64,000 nt of DNA from Candidatus Poribacteria bacterium (GTDB taxonomy: Bacteria > Poribacteria > WGA-4E > WGA-3G). A program made the translations under genes and the position numbers. Location: positions 1 to 64,000 of the forward strand of contig PYIY01000173.1 in NCBI GenBank assembly GCA_003635195.1, in the 5' to 3' direction. The notes beneath the pieces were generated by a model. It saw only the letters and a list, made by a program, of their open reading frames with translations, was not told the DNA's origin and ran no database searches. This document shows positions 1 to 9,768 of this stretch, one piece after another (positions within the stretch are counted from its first letter, which is position 1; each line of letters starts with the position of its first letter).

Positions 1-33
1 TTTAACGTGAGTTTGATAAATAGTTGAAAGTTT

Positions 34-62
34 TTGTGTAAAGAGAACCCTCTTGGTATAAT
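34..62 (+). promoter_or_regulatory. Promoter of the IS982 transposase
   Basis: TTGTGT at 34-39 and a consensus TATAAT at 57-62 are separated by 17 bp, 38 bases before the transposase start. An AAAAGGAG ribosome site follows at 86-93. The promoter lies inside the element, so the IS carries its own expression signal. Confidence 0.65.
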
Positions 63-100
63 GAGATTATCTACACTCTCTAACCAAAAGGAGTTCTCTG

Positions 101-997
101 ATGAGTATCCTAACACTTTTCTGTAAAATTGACGACTTTTTTCTGCTTTATACGCAATGGCAGGCGACGCATTGTCTACCAGAGACGACGACACCGGAAA
201 CACGCGGACGCCCTCGGCAACTGCATCCGAGCGAAGTGATGACGATCCTTATTGCCTTCCATCAAAGCAACTATCGGACGTTCAAACACTTTTACAACAG
301 ACATGTTTGTGTCTATTGGCGTGCTGAGTTTCCGCATTTGGTGAGTTATTCTCGGTTCGTTGGACTCAAGAAAGAGGTATTGATGCTTTTGACGCTTTAT
401 CTTCATGCTCATTTCGGTGAATGCAGTGGTATCTCCTTCGTGGATTCGACACGTTTGCGGGTTTGCGACAATAAGCGCATTTCATCGCATCGCGTCTTTG
501 CTGAACACGCTGGACGCTCGAAGACTTCAATGGGGTGGTTCTATGGTTTTAAACTTCATCTAATTATCAACGGAAAAGGCGAACTCTTAGGTTTTCAAGT
601 GTCCCCAGGGAATACCGATGACCGTCAACCGCTATGGGAGTTGTCATCCGAAGATCTCTTCGGAAATCTCTATGCGGATAAGGGGTATATCTCCAAAGAC
701 CTCCGAGAGTTGCTCAACGCGCAAGGCATCAACTTGATCTATAAAGTCCGTAAGAACATGAACCCCCTTGAGTTATCGGTTTCTGATGAGGTGCTGCTGA
801 AAAAGCGTCTGATCATTGAATCCGTGATCAAGGAACTGAAAACGCAGACGCAAGTCGAACACAGTCGCCATAGGAGTTTCGCTAACTTCCAAGTTAATGT
901 TGTTGCTGCATTGATTGCGTATCAGCTGCTGGAGACCAAACCCTCGGTGAATCTCTCCGAACTTCAAGCGAATAACGATTTACCTGTGCTTTTCTAA
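101..997 (+). CDS. IS982-family DDE transposase
   Basis: A 298-residue transposase that cuts and joins the ends of its own element. The IS982 signature is clear: SFVDST (first acidic residue), SSMGWFYGFKLHL, the GNTDDR block (second), ADKGYIS, and a C-terminal IIESVIKELK helix carrying the glutamate. The length matches the family (about 290-300 residues) and the frame is intact. The start is set by AAAAGGAG eight bases upstream. Nothing is missing, so the gene may still be functional. Confidence 0.93.
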   Translation: MSILTLFCKIDDFFLLYTQWQATHCLPETTTPETRGRPRQLHPSEVMTILIAFHQSNYRTFKHFYNRHVCVYWRAEFPHLVSYSRFVGLKKEVLMLLTLYLHAHFGECSGISFVDSTRLRVCDNKRISSHRVFAEHAGRSKTSMGWFYGFKLHLIINGKGELLGFQVSPGNTDDRQPLWELSSEDLFGNLYADKGYISKDLRELLNAQGINLIYKVRKNMNPLELSVSDEVLLKKRLIIESVIKELKTQTQVEHSRHRSFANFQVNVVAALIAYQLLETKPSVNLSELQANNDLPVLF

Positions 998-1093
998 CTT
1001 ATAAACTTTTTTCAAACTCACGTTATTTTTAGGTTTTACTATAATCATATCTCTCTTTAACTGATAACTGGTAACTGGTGACTGGTAACTCCT

Positions 1094-1109
1094 AAAACTG
1101 ATAACTATT
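1094..1109. repeat. GATAACT repeat, trkA 3' side
   Basis: AAAACTGATAACTATT runs into the trkA stop codon. It is preceded from about 1060 by imperfect repeats of the form CTGGTAACTGGTGACTGG. The same motif in the opposite orientation lies on the other side of trkA at 2522-2544, so the gene is bracketed by inverted copies. Confidence 0.55.
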
Positions 1110-2515
1110 TAGTCCCTCCGTTCAGCGAATAGGTCTTCGACAACAGGAATTGCCTCAGGCATACTAAAGACGATAACGCGATCTGCGGGTTGGATAACAG
1201 CCTGTCCTGTTGGAATGATGAGTTTTTCGCGCCGAATAATAGCACAGATAAAGGCATTTTCAGGGAATTTAGTTTTGAAGAAGGCGAGTTCTTTATGGAC
1301 AATTTTTGCGTTGACCCCAGCAACAATCTCAATGACTTCAGCATCTATTCCGTGGAGCGAGGCGACAGAAACGATGTTTCCACGGCGGATAAGGCGCAGG
1401 ATATTGCTAACAACAGTGAGATGTCGACTGACGGCGCCATCAAGTCTGGGGATGCGGGCTAATAAAGGAAGGTAACGCGGCTGCTGAACGAGTGCGAGTG
1501 CGCGTTGTGCCCCGTTTTCTTTTGCGGTCATACACGCCATAATATCGTTCTCATCGTCACCTGTAACTGAGACAAACCCGTTGACATCATGTACACCTGC
1601 TTCTTCAAGCAGCCGAAATTGGAGATAATTACCTTGTAAAACGGTCGTGTGCTTTAGCGTCTGGGAGGCGAGTCGGGCTTTTGCTTGATCTTCCTCAATG
1701 AGTTTGACGTTGGTGTCGTTTTCCTCAAGCGCGCGTGCGAGTTCAATGCCTATAGGACTCGCACCGACAATAATAACACGGTCAAGCCGCTGATTGAAAG
1801 TGATACCGCTAATACGTAGCAGCTGCTCAACTGCGATTGTGCTGCCGATAACAAAGACATCGTCGCCCTGTTGTAAAGCATCATTCCCTCTCGGGATGAT
1901 AATGTGCCTATCGCCGTTACTGATTGGGTTTCCGTTATTAGACTGTCCACGGCGGCTAATCGCAGCAAAGCGGGTATCGTTAAGCAGCCCACTTGCATCC
2001 AACTCGGCGAGTGATCTGCCGATTAAGGGATTTGACTGTTTGACCCGAAAAGAGACAAGCTGTATTCTGCCTTCCTCAAATTCGACAATCTCTCGTGCTT
2101 CAGGTATCTGTAAAAGCCGAACGAATTCAGTGACACAGAGATATTCAGGATTAATCAACAGATCAATACCAAAATCCTTGGGCGTCAGACCACTTTCTGT
2201 AGAGAAATAGTCAGGATTCGAGACGCGTGCGATTTTTGTGTTAACGCTGTACCTCTCGGCAATCTGACAAGCGAGCATATTAATTTCATCACTGTTTGTA
2301 ACAGCGATGAGGAGACCGGCTTCATCAATTCCAGCGGTTTTAAGAAGTCTGGGAGATGCGCCTGAGCCGCGCAAAGTCTGCAAGTCCAACTGTTCGTTAA
2401 CTCGGCTGCAGGCGGCATCGGATTCATCAATGAGGACGACATCGTTATGTTCAACAGTGAGAAGTTTGGCGGTATGGAATCCTACTTCTCCTGCGCCTAT
2501 AATTATTGCTTTCAT
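1109..2515 (-). CDS. trkA: Trk potassium uptake system, NAD-binding subunit TrkA
   Basis: A 468-residue peripheral cytoplasmic subunit that binds NAD(H) and gates the TrkH/TrkG potassium channel. It has the classic tandem RCK layout. The first Rossmann half begins with MKAIIIGAGEVGFHTAKLL and is followed by a TrkA-C domain at about 140-225. The second half begins near residue 245 with VIIVGASPIGIELARAL and ends in another TrkA-C domain. The length equals the family norm. No trkH partner lies in this window. It could lie beyond the left edge, past the IS982 copy, which would mean the IS has separated the pair. Confidence 0.92.
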   Translation of the reverse strand: MKAIIIGAGEVGFHTAKLLTVEHNDVVLIDESDAACSRVNEQLDLQTLRGSGASPRLLKTAGIDEAGLLIAVTNSDEINMLACQIAERYSVNTKIARVSNPDYFSTESGLTPKDFGIDLLINPEYLCVTEFVRLLQIPEAREIVEFEEGRIQLVSFRVKQSNPLIGRSLAELDASGLLNDTRFAAISRRGQSNNGNPISNGDRHIIIPRGNDALQQGDDVFVIGSTIAVEQLLRISGITFNQRLDRVIIVGASPIGIELARALEENDTNVKLIEEDQAKARLASQTLKHTTVLQGNYLQFRLLEEAGVHDVNGFVSVTGDDENDIMACMTAKENGAQRALALVQQPRYLPLLARIPRLDGAVSRHLTVVSNILRLIRRGNIVSVASLHGIDAEVIEIVAGVNAKIVHKELAFFKTKFPENAFICAIIRREKLIIPTGQAVIQPADRVIVFSMPEAIPVVEDLFAERRD

Positions 2516-2521
2516 GTTTTT

Positions 2522-2544
2522 AATAGTTATCAGTTATCAGTTTT
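2522..2544. repeat. GTTATCAGT repeat, trkA 5' side
   Basis: ATAGTTATCAGTTATCAG with a TTTT tail lies between trkA and gcvP. It is the inverted counterpart of 1094-1109 and related to copies at 10540-10624 and 38394-38517. It overlaps the last codons of gcvP. Confidence 0.55.
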
Positions 2545-5424
2545 ATATTCGTCAAGCGGTGGGCAGGCGCACATAAGATTTCTGTCCCCATAGACTTCGT
2601 TAATGCGTGCTACAGGGGGCCAGAATTTTGCGTCTCGCACCCATGGCTTCGGAAACGCGGCTTTTTCGCGCGAATATGAATGGCACCAGTCAGATTGTGT
2701 AACCATTTCCACCGTGTGCGGTGCGTTTTTCAGGACATTGTCTTGCTGATCGGCGGCCCCTGTTTCAATATCGGCTATCTCTTCACGAATCGAAATGAGC
2801 GCGTCACAGAACCGCTCTAACTCGGCTTTTGATTCACTTTCCGTCGGTTCAATCATCAATGCTCCCGGTACGGGCCAAGAGACCGTCGGTGCGTGGAAGC
2901 CGTAATCCATTAACCGCTTTGCAACATCCGTTACATCTACGTCAGCGCTCTTTTTGAAACCCCGCAAATCAATGATACATTCGTGTGCGACCAAGCCATT
3001 TTTTCCAGTATAAAGCACAGGGTAATGCGGTGCGAGTTTCTTTGCGATATAGTTGGCGTTAAGGATCGCGACTTTTGTGGCTGCTGTAAGTCCGTCCGCG
3101 CCCATCATCGCGATATATGCCCAAGAGATCGGTAGGATCCCAGGACTTCCCCACGGTGCGGCAGAAACAGCCCCAATCCCAGTACTCCCGCCGACGGTGA
3201 CGATTGGATGTGTCGGTAAGAAATCTGTGAGATGTGCCTTGACACCAATCGGCCCCATGCCCGGTCCACCACCACCGTGAGGGATACAGAAAGTTTTGTG
3301 GAGATTTAGATGGCAAACATCTGCCCCGATATCCGCTGGTTGTGCGATACCAACGAGCGCGTTCAGATTGGCACCATCCATATAGACTTGTCCACCGGAT
3401 TGATGGACAATATCGCAAATCTCGCGAATTTTCTCTTCAAAGACACCGTGTGTTGAGGGATACGTAATCATCGCAGCGGCGAGATTGTCCTGATGTGTGT
3501 CTGCCTTTTCCTGAAGATCCTCAAGATCAATATTCCCGTCCATATCACATGCGACGACGACGACTTTCATCCCTGCCATGACTGCACTCGCCGGATTTGT
3601 GCCGTGGGCTGATGTCGGAATTAAACAGACATCGCGACGCGATTCACCACGACTCTGGTGGTATTCACGGATGACTAACAGCCCTGCATATTCGCCTTGC
3701 GAACCGGCATTCGGTTGCAATGAGATACCACTATAACCGGTTATTCCAGCTAACCACGTTTCCAATTGCGAAAATAGATGTTGATAGCCCTCCGCCTGTT
3801 CTTTAGGAACGAACGGATGTAACTCACAGAACTCGCGCCATGTTACCGGTATCATCTCTGCCGTGGCGTTGAGCTTCATCGTACAGGAACCGAGCGGTAT
3901 CATCGCGTTTACAAGGGAGAGATCTTTCGTTTGGAGCCTGCGAATATAGCGGAGCATCTCAGTTTCAGAGTGGTAACTATTGAAAACAGGGTGCGTTAGA
4001 TAGGGCGTTTCACGCTGGAGCCCTACACGGATGAAAGCGGAAGACTGGAAGGGCGGAAGATTGGAAGTGTGGTTTGTGCCTTCGCTTCTGTTTTCCGCGA
4101 AAATCTGCTGGAGTTCTTCAACATCCGCGGATGTCGTTGTTTCATCTAAAGAGATGCCGATGTGTGTTGAATCAATTTCTCGAAGGTTTATCTGTCTCGC
4201 GCGTGCAGAAGCGAGCAATTCTTCTGTTGCTGCCGGTGGGGTGGTAACAGAGAGCGTATCAAAACAAGGGGATTCTCCGGTGTCATATCCGAGTTTTTCA
4301 AGTCCTGTTCGTAGTGTGCAGGTGTGCGCGTGTACACGCTCTGCAATCCGCTTGAGCCCGTCGGGTCCGTGATAGACTGCGTACATCCCCGCCATGACAG
4401 CGAGCAGTACTTGTGCGGTGCAGATATTGCTTGTCGCCTTTTCACGGCGGATGTGTTGTTCCCGCGTCTGGAGTGCAAGTCGAATAGCCGGTTTGCCGTT
4501 TGCATCGTGGGATACGCCTGCGATCCGTCCGGGGATACTCCGTTTAAGCTCTTCATGTGTGGAAAGAAAAGCTGCGTGGGGTCCGCCATATCCAAGTGGA
4601 ACGCCAAACCGTTGTGAGTTACCGATAGCGATGTCCGCGCCGAATTCGCCGGGAGGCTTTAATAGCATGAGTGCTAACAAGTCTGTGGCGGTAACAAATA
4701 AGCCACCAGCGGCATGCACTTGTTCAGCGAATTGATGGTAATCGTAAATCGTACCATCTGTCGCTGGATATTGCACGATGGCGCCTAAGATCGGTGTGTC
4801 AAAGTTGACCTCGCGATGGTCTCCGATTTGTAATTCGATGCCGAGGGGTTCCGCGCGTGTTTGTAGAACAGCGATTGTTTGCGGATGACAGGTTTCTGAT
4901 ACAAAAAATTTTCGACTGATCTTCTGCGGTACATTTGCAAAACACATTCCCATGGCTTCCGCAGCGGCGGTTGCTTCGTCAAGGAGTGAAGCATTCGCAA
5001 TCGGTAAGCCGGTTAAGTCGATAACCATCGTTTGGAAGTTGAGCAGTGCCTCTAAACGTCCCTGCGAAATCTCAGCCTGATAGGGTGTGTATTGCGTGTA
5101 CCATCCCGGATCTTCCAAAATGTTACGTTGAATGACCGGTGGAACGAAGCAGTTATAGTAACCCATCCCGATATAGGAACGGAAGACCTTATTTTGTGAG
5201 GCGAGTTCTTTTAATACCGTGAGTGCTTCCGGCTCTGAAAGTCCGTTGCCATCGCCATTTAAATCAAAGGTTGACGGCAGTCGAATGTCGGCTGGTACAA
5301 CGTCATCAATGAAATCTTCCATCGACGCATAACCGAGCGTTGTCAACATCAGTTCGATATCTTCCGAACGTGGACCGATGTGCCGATTTGCGAAAAGTTT
5401 ATTGTTGATTTCTTTATCAGCCAT
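2530..5424 (-). CDS. gcvP: Glycine dehydrogenase (decarboxylating), P-protein
   Basis: The P-protein decarboxylates glycine with PLP and passes the aminomethyl group to lipoyl-GcvH. It is the long fused form (about 964 residues). The N-terminal half starts with [11 protein letters not shown]. The C-terminal half carries the PLP lysine in [18 protein letters not shown] near residue 710. An in-frame ATG at 5475 exists, but I chose the ATG at 5424. It gives the normal N-terminus [17 protein letters not shown], has a GAGG/GGAG site just upstream and overlaps the gcvH stop by 8 bases, as in coupled genes. The linker between the halves is encoded by a short tandem repeat at 4037-4067. Confidence 0.95.
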   Translation of the reverse strand: MADKEINNKLFANRHIGPRSEDIELMLTTLGYASMEDFIDDVVPADIRLPSTFDLNGDGNGLSEPEALTVLKELASQNKVFRSYIGMGYYNCFVPPVIQRNILEDPGWYTQYTPYQAEISQGRLEALLNFQTMVIDLTGLPIANASLLDEATAAAEAMGMCFANVPQKISRKFFVSETCHPQTIAVLQTRAEPLGIELQIGDHREVNFDTPILGAIVQYPATDGTIYDYHQFAEQVHAAGGLFVTATDLLALMLLKPPGEFGADIAIGNSQRFGVPLGYGGPHAAFLSTHEELKRSIPGRIAGVSHDANGKPAIRLALQTREQHIRREKATSNICTAQVLLAVMAGMYAVYHGPDGLKRIAERVHAHTCTLRTGLEKLGYDTGESPCFDTLSVTTPPAATEELLASARARQINLREIDSTHIGISLDETTTSADVEELQQIFAENRSEGTNHTSNLPPFQSSAFIRVGLQRETPYLTHPVFNSYHSETEMLRYIRRLQTKDLSLVNAMIPLGSCTMKLNATAEMIPVTWREFCELHPFVPKEQAEGYQHLFSQLETWLAGITGYSGISLQPNAGSQGEYAGLLVIREYHQSRGESRRDVCLIPTSAHGTNPASAVMAGMKVVVVACDMDGNIDLEDLQEKADTHQDNLAAAMITYPSTHGVFEEKIREICDIVHQSGGQVYMDGANLNALVGIAQPADIGADVCHLNLHKTFCIPHGGGGPGMGPIGVKAHLTDFLPTHPIVTVGGSTGIGAVSAAPWGSPGILPISWAYIAMMGADGLTAATKVAILNANYIAKKLAPHYPVLYTGKNGLVAHECIIDLRGFKKSADVDVTDVAKRLMDYGFHAPTVSWPVPGALMIEPTESESKAELERFCDALISIREEIADIETGAADQQDNVLKNAPHTVEMVTQSDWCHSYSREKAAFPKPWVRDAKFWPPVARINEVYGDRNLMCACPPLDEYKTDN
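4037..4067. repeat. Two-copy 15-bp repeat inside gcvP
   Basis: GCGGAAGACTGGAAG (4037-4051) and GCGGAAGATTGGAAG (4053-4067) differ by one base. They fall in the variable linker between the two halves of the P-protein, so they are tolerated in frame. They look like local sequence expansion or a small repeat insertion. Confidence 0.5.
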
Positions 5425-5803
5425 GCTCCGCCTCAATATGTGCTTGATAACTATCGGCATCGAGAAGTGCGTCAAGTTCGCTTGGATCTGTCATCTGAAT
5501 CTTTAGAAACCATCCATCATCGTAAGGCGACTCGTTAACCTGTTCCGGGGCATCAAGCAACGATTCGTTGACTTCAATCACTTCACCACTGACGGGTGCG
5601 TAGAGATCGAATGCGGCTTTGACAGATTCTATGACCCCGAACTCTGTTTTTTGCGTGAGTTCAGTGCCGACTTCCGGCAATTCGACGTAGACGATATCCT
5701 GAATTTCGGATTGGGCATAGTCTGTAATGCCAATCGTAGCGATGTCGTCTTCTTGCTTTACCCATTCATGGCTTTCATTGTATTTTAATTCTTGTGGAAT
5801 CAT
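5417..5803 (-). CDS. gcvH: Glycine cleavage system H protein
   Basis: A 128-residue lipoyl carrier that shuttles the aminomethyl group between P-, T- and L-proteins. The lipoylation lysine is K62 in the motif [20 protein letters not shown]. The length and fold match the family (about 125-130). Its stop codon overlaps the start of gcvP, which indicates co-transcription. An L-protein (lpd) and a lipoate ligase or synthase are not in the window. Confidence 0.95.
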   Translation of the reverse strand: MIPQELKYNESHEWVKQEDDIATIGITDYAQSEIQDIVYVELPEVGTELTQKTEFGVIESVKAAFDLYAPVSGEVIEVNESLLDAPEQVNESPYDDGWFLKIQMTDPSELDALLDADSYQAHIEAEHG

Positions 5804-5904
5804 TCTATTTTCTCACTTGCCTTGTCTTTTGCTCAAGTGAAACTTGCCTTTCGTAAGTATAATAAAACTTCGTAAACCCTTCGGAGCTCCACTACAGAGA
5901 ATAT

Positions 5905-7677
5905 CTACTGTGCGGATTCCAATTCCTTTGCCTTTTGAAAGTCGATTTCCGCTGCCTCTTGTTGTCCGAGTGCTTGTTTTGAGTGTCCGCGAAACTGGTA
6001 AGCAACAGCATCCTCAGGATCAAGTTTAATCACTTGATTGTAGTCATCAACTGCGCCGGCGTGGTCGCCGAGTTCATGCTTCAATCCTGCACGATTTTTG
6101 TACCCGTAAGCATCATCTGGTTTGAGTTCGATAGCACGCGTGAAATCTTCCATCGCGCCGGTGTGATCCCCCTGTTCTCGCTTCGTCCAACCGCGATTGT
6201 TATAGGCATAAGTATCCTCAGGTTTGAGTTGGATAGCACGTGTGAAATCTTCGATTGCGCCGGTGTGATCCCCCTGTCTTCGTTTCGCCCAACCGCGACT
6301 ATTGTATACGTAGTAGGTATAAGAATCGTCAGGCGTAATCGTAGTTGTCGTCAAACCGTGCTCGGTATACGTTTGGTAGGTAAAGGAGCCGTCCTCAAGA
6401 AGTTTTTTGAGAGCTTGATCGTAGTCTTCTATCGCACCACTATAGTCACCGAGTTTTTGTTTTATATCGGCGCGATCATCATACGTAAAGAAATCCTGCG
6501 GGTGTAATTTGAGAGCCTGACTATAGTCTTCTATTGCTCCGACATCATCTCCAAGTTCAACCTTTGCCTTGCCACGGTTCTTATAGGCTTCGGCATCCTC
6601 AGGATTCAGCTTAATAGCTTGATTGTAGTCTTCTATCGCACCAGCATTGTCACCACTTTTGCGTTTCGCATCAGCACTTGCCCTGTAGGCGAATGCATCC
6701 TTCGGATTTAGCTGGATAGCTTGATTATAGTCGTCTATCGCACTGGCATGATTACTTAATTTGCGTTTTGCCTCTGCCCGTTCCTTGTATGCCGATGCGT
6801 CATCAGGGTTTAATTTGATAACTTGATTGTAGTCGTCTATTGCTGCTTGATAATCTTCAAGTTTCACTTTCGATTTCGCCCTAAATTTATAGATTTTAGC
6901 ATCATTAGGGGTTAGTTCGATCGCTTGGTTGAAGTCGTTGATTGCCCCTTTAGCGTCCTCATCATAATATTTTTGCTTCCCTTGTTCAAAGTAGACATAG
7001 GCGCGGATATCGTTTCGCTTCCACCACTGCATGAAAGATTCCGTTGAAGTGTCACCAGCAAGTAACGCCTTGATTGCGTTTACAGGACTATTGCCAGGGT
7101 CATGGCCATAGTGGATTCCGATGACTTCCGCTTTACTATTTAGCACTGGGCTGCCACTGTTTCCCGGGTAAGCTTCAGCTGTCGTCCGAAACCGTTTATC
7201 ATCTTCTCGTATTTTTTCAATAACGCCTTCCGTGACCTTATATTTTCCGGGGAACCCGACAAGGAAAACGGGTTCGCCGACTTGAAGTATATCACTGTCC
7301 CCCAAAGATAGTGGTGTGCCTTCACCGGTTATTTTTAAGATGGCGATGTCGTACGCAATATCATACGCTACAACACCCTCTACTAACCAGACTGTTTCTT
7401 TGTGGCTTAATTTTGCAGTCATAAGTCCGGTTACACCGGCGGCAACATGGAAATTTGTTGCAATTTTATCCGGTGCTACAAAGAATCCCGTACCACCGCC
7501 TAATCCGAGCTCAGATCCTCTTTTTGAAAACCCAACTAAGCGTACCGTAGATTCTTTTGCCTTATCGGATATTAAATTAGTTTCTGTTGGCTTTTCGGCA
7601 ATTTCCTGTGCATAAGAAAGTGAGAGAAATGACACCAGCCCCAAAAAGCAGAATAAAAATCTTGTGTAATGGTTCAT
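5905..7677 (-). CDS. Secreted trypsin-like serine protease with C-terminal TPR array
   Basis: A 590-residue protein with a signal peptide (about residues 1-23, ending SLSYAQ). A chymotrypsin-fold S1C-like protease domain follows (about 40-215). The catalytic triad is visible: H77 in TNFHVAAG, D110 in YDIAILKI and S174 in YPGNSGSPVLN. From about residue 230 to the end there are roughly nine TPR units with the recurring pattern GAIEDYNQAIKLNPED, and one insertion near residue 410. No PDZ domain is seen, so it is not a DegP/HtrA orthologue. It is probably an envelope protease whose partner or substrate docks on the TPRs. It lies between gcvT and gcvH without an obvious metabolic link. Confidence 0.85.
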   Translation of the reverse strand: MNHYTRFLFCFLGLVSFLSLSYAQEIAEKPTETNLISDKAKESTVRLVGFSKRGSELGLGGGTGFFVAPDKIATNFHVAAGVTGLMTAKLSHKETVWLVEGVVAYDIAYDIAILKITGEGTPLSLGDSDILQVGEPVFLVGFPGKYKVTEGVIEKIREDDKRFRTTAEAYPGNSGSPVLNSKAEVIGIHYGHDPGNSPVNAIKALLAGDTSTESFMQWWKRNDIRAYVYFEQGKQKYYDEDAKGAINDFNQAIELTPNDAKIYKFRAKSKVKLEDYQAAIDDYNQVIKLNPDDASAYKERAEAKRKLSNHASAIDDYNQAIQLNPKDAFAYRASADAKRKSGDNAGAIEDYNQAIKLNPEDAEAYKNRGKAKVELGDDVGAIEDYSQALKLHPQDFFTYDDRADIKQKLGDYSGAIEDYDQALKKLLEDGSFTYQTYTEHGLTTTTITPDDSYTYYVYNSRGWAKRRQGDHTGAIEDFTRAIQLKPEDTYAYNNRGWTKREQGDHTGAMEDFTRAIELKPDDAYGYKNRAGLKHELGDHAGAVDDYNQVIKLDPEDAVAYQFRGHSKQALGQQEAAEIDFQKAKELESAQ

Positions 7678-7732
7678 TTTATTGCCTCAACGGGTTACGG
7701 CACGCGGCGCGTATCTACTACTTTCAACTAAA

Positions 7733-8632
7733 CTATTGACGTTGAAGGTTCGCAAGTTGTGTCCGGAGTTTTTCTAATTCTGCTTCAGCATCCTGTCGGC
7801 GTTGTGCTTCAGTTGCTGCGAGTTTTTCTGCATCTTGTCGGAGATGCGCTTCTTCTTCGGCGCGTGCTTCTGCCGCCTCTTTCAGATGCGCTTCTTCTTC
7901 GGCGCGTGCTTCTGCCGCCTCTTTCAGATGCGCTTCTTCTTCGGCGCGTGCTTCTGCCGCCTCTTTCAGGTGCTGTTCCTCCAGAGATGTTGTAATCGGC
8001 GTGCCATCTGGCAAATACGGACGCAATAGTCTAACGTGGGTGTGATGTTGTTCCTCGTAGCGAAAATAGAGATTTAATGCTTCGCTGAACAGACCGCCTT
8101 CCGCATCCGGTTCCATCTCAACAATACCACCTGACGGATCCTGCCGCCACCCGCGAAATTCCGCAGGCTTCTTCAGTTCCGGTTGATGTATAAAGTACTC
8201 TTGGACACCTATATCATTGAGATACACGCCGACTTTTTCATTCCGATCTTGACGTGCTGTCGCGTCAGAGAGAAACTCAAAGACAGCAACGGGTGCTGTG
8301 CCTTCTGCCCACGTATAGAAACTGCGGCGCAAAGGATATTTAGCAACACCAAAGACGATGTGAATATCAGGTGCGACACATTTTGTGATGTCGCCTTCGC
8401 TATAGTAGATAAAACTGTCAACAGCGATGTGCACGAGTTCATTGATTGTAAAGTATCGTTTGAATTGCTCGGCGAGTGTGATAATCTGTTCGCCGTGAAA
8501 ATCGGTTGCAGACATAGGTTCATCATCTTCACACGGATAGCCTTCAATATAGACAGTCGTCTTGCCATTTGCTTTTGGAAAGACTGGCATATACTTTCTC
8601 TGCTTGAATTCAAAGTCATTTGTGGTATCCAT
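7733..8632 (-). CDS. Uma2 (DUF820) family protein with coiled-coil tail
   Basis: A 299-residue protein. Residues 1-200 carry the Uma2 PD-(D/E)XK-like fold: VAPDIHIVFGV, a central PVAVFEFLSDATARQD segment and the KVGVYLNDIGVQEYFI block. Uma2 proteins are predicted restriction-endonuclease-like enzymes, often in many copies per genome; their targets are unknown. From about residue 215 the protein is a charged coiled coil containing three identical 14-residue units (HLKEAAEARAEEEA), ending in a Q/L/E-rich helix. It starts 25 bases after gcvT on the same strand, so it is probably co-transcribed. Confidence 0.83.
   Translation of the reverse strand: MDTTNDFEFKQRKYMPVFPKANGKTTVYIEGYPCEDDEPMSATDFHGEQIITLAEQFKRYFTINELVHIAVDSFIYYSEGDITKCVAPDIHIVFGVAKYPLRRSFYTWAEGTAPVAVFEFLSDATARQDRNEKVGVYLNDIGVQEYFIHQPELKKPAEFRGWRQDPSGGIVEMEPDAEGGLFSEALNLYFRYEEQHHTHVRLLRPYLPDGTPITTSLEEQHLKEAAEARAEEEAHLKEAAEARAEEEAHLKEAAEARAEEEAHLRQDAEKLAATEAQRRQDAEAELEKLRTQLANLQRQ
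7843..7968. repeat. Three perfect 42-bp tandem repeats in the Uma2 gene
   Basis: Three identical 42-bp units (7843-7884, 7885-7926, 7927-7968) begin GATGCGCTTCTTCTTCGG and encode the coiled-coil unit of the Uma2 protein. The flanking units at both ends are diverged. Perfect identity, including at silent sites, implies recent expansion or ongoing homogenisation. The copy number probably varies between strains. Confidence 0.9.
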
Positions 8633-8657
8633 GGTTTTCTCCGTTTGATCATTGACA

Positions 8658-9734
8658 TTAGATAAAAGGTACAGTTACAATTTTGGCAGGATGCATCCTA
8701 CCCCGAATTTCTATGTCAATTTTATCATTCTCAGATATTGTTTGTGACGTTACAATAGCAAAACCGATATTGCATTTCAGACTTGGTGATGGTGCGCCGC
8801 TTGTCACTTCACCTACCTGTCCACCGTCCTGATAGATCGCATAACCGGCACGCGCCACAGCACGGTCAAGCATCTGAAAACCTATCATCTGCTTCGCAAT
8901 GCCCTTCTTTTTCTCTCTAAGGAGTGCCTTCTTTCCAATAAATTGGCGATTCTTGGATTTGACGAATTTACCGAGACCGACTTCAAACGGGTTCGTGTCG
9001 TCGTTCATGTCCATGCCGTAGAGGCGGAGTCCGGCTTCAAGGCGTAATGTGTCGCGCGCGCCGAGTCCTACCGGTTGTCCTTCTGCCTCTATCACAGCAG
9101 GATAGATCGCGTTCCATAATTTTTCCGCATCGTTGGCATCAACATATAACTCAAAGCCGACTTCACCGGTATAACCGGTGCGTGAAATGACGGTAGGGAT
9201 TCCCGCGACTTCACCGAGTACAAACCGAAAAAACGAAATTTCAGAAACATCGCGTTCAGGAATAAAAGGATTCAAAATATCTATTGCTTTTGGACCTTGT
9301 AGGGCGATGAGAGCCGTGTTCTCACTCACGTCCTTCACTTCTGCTCCTGTGTCATTGTGGGTTTCTACCCATGCCAAGTCTTTTTCAATGTTGGCAGCAT
9401 TGACGACCAGCATATAGTGGTTATCGGTGTGCCGATAAATGAGGAGGTCGTCAACGATTCCGCCTGCTTCATTACAGAATAGGGTATACAACACACGTCC
9501 ATCTGTTAAACGTCCCGCATCATTCGTGCTAAGTTTCTGCACCAATTCACCTGCCCCCTGTCCACAAACTGCGATTTCTCCCATGTGGGATAGGTCAAAT
9601 AAACCGACATTTGTTCGGACAGATAGGTGTTCCTTAACAATACTGCTATATTGGAGTGGCATCTCCCAACCACCGAATTCGGTGAATTTGGCATTCAGGG
9701 ATTTATGGACATGGTATAGAGGCGTTCTTTTCAT
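8658..9734 (-). CDS. gcvT: Aminomethyltransferase, glycine cleavage T-protein
   Basis: The T-protein releases ammonia from the aminomethylated H-protein and makes methylene-tetrahydrofolate. The N-terminus MKRTPLYHVHKSLNAKFTEFGGWEMPLQY, the SHMGE motif, the SRTGYTGEVGFELYV block and a C-terminal barrel (TSGAPSPSL) are all typical, and about 358 residues is the family length. An upstream in-frame ATG at 9803 would add 23 residues and run into the preceding gene; homologues start at MKRTPLY, so I chose 9734. The ribosome site there is weak. Confidence 0.94.
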   Translation of the reverse strand: MKRTPLYHVHKSLNAKFTEFGGWEMPLQYSSIVKEHLSVRTNVGLFDLSHMGEIAVCGQGAGELVQKLSTNDAGRLTDGRVLYTLFCNEAGGIVDDLLIYRHTDNHYMLVVNAANIEKDLAWVETHNDTGAEVKDVSENTALIALQGPKAIDILNPFIPERDVSEISFFRFVLGEVAGIPTVISRTGYTGEVGFELYVDANDAEKLWNAIYPAVIEAEGQPVGLGARDTLRLEAGLRLYGMDMNDDTNPFEVGLGKFVKSKNRQFIGKKALLREKKKGIAKQMIGFQMLDRAVARAGYAIYQDGGQVGEVTSGAPSPSLKCNIGFAIVTSQTISENDKIDIEIRGRMHPAKIVTVPFI

Positions 9735-9768
9735 GTTTTGTTTCAAATACGCAGAAGATTTGGCGTAT

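Larger units (their letters stand above)
3..1025 (+). mobile_element. IS982-family insertion sequence
   Basis: A single transposase gene lies between 14-bp perfect terminal inverted repeats, TAACGTGAGTTTGA at 3-16 and its reverse complement at 1012-1025. Known IS982 ends usually begin with AC, so the exact tips may be at 5 and 1023. The left flank is cut by the window edge, so a target-site duplication cannot be checked. The element looks complete and probably active. It sits just downstream of trkA. Confidence 0.88.

Noticed and set aside
7843..7968. Possible CRISPR array (three 42-bp repeats)
   Set aside because: The units are contiguous without spacers and read in frame as a coiled coil of the Uma2 protein.
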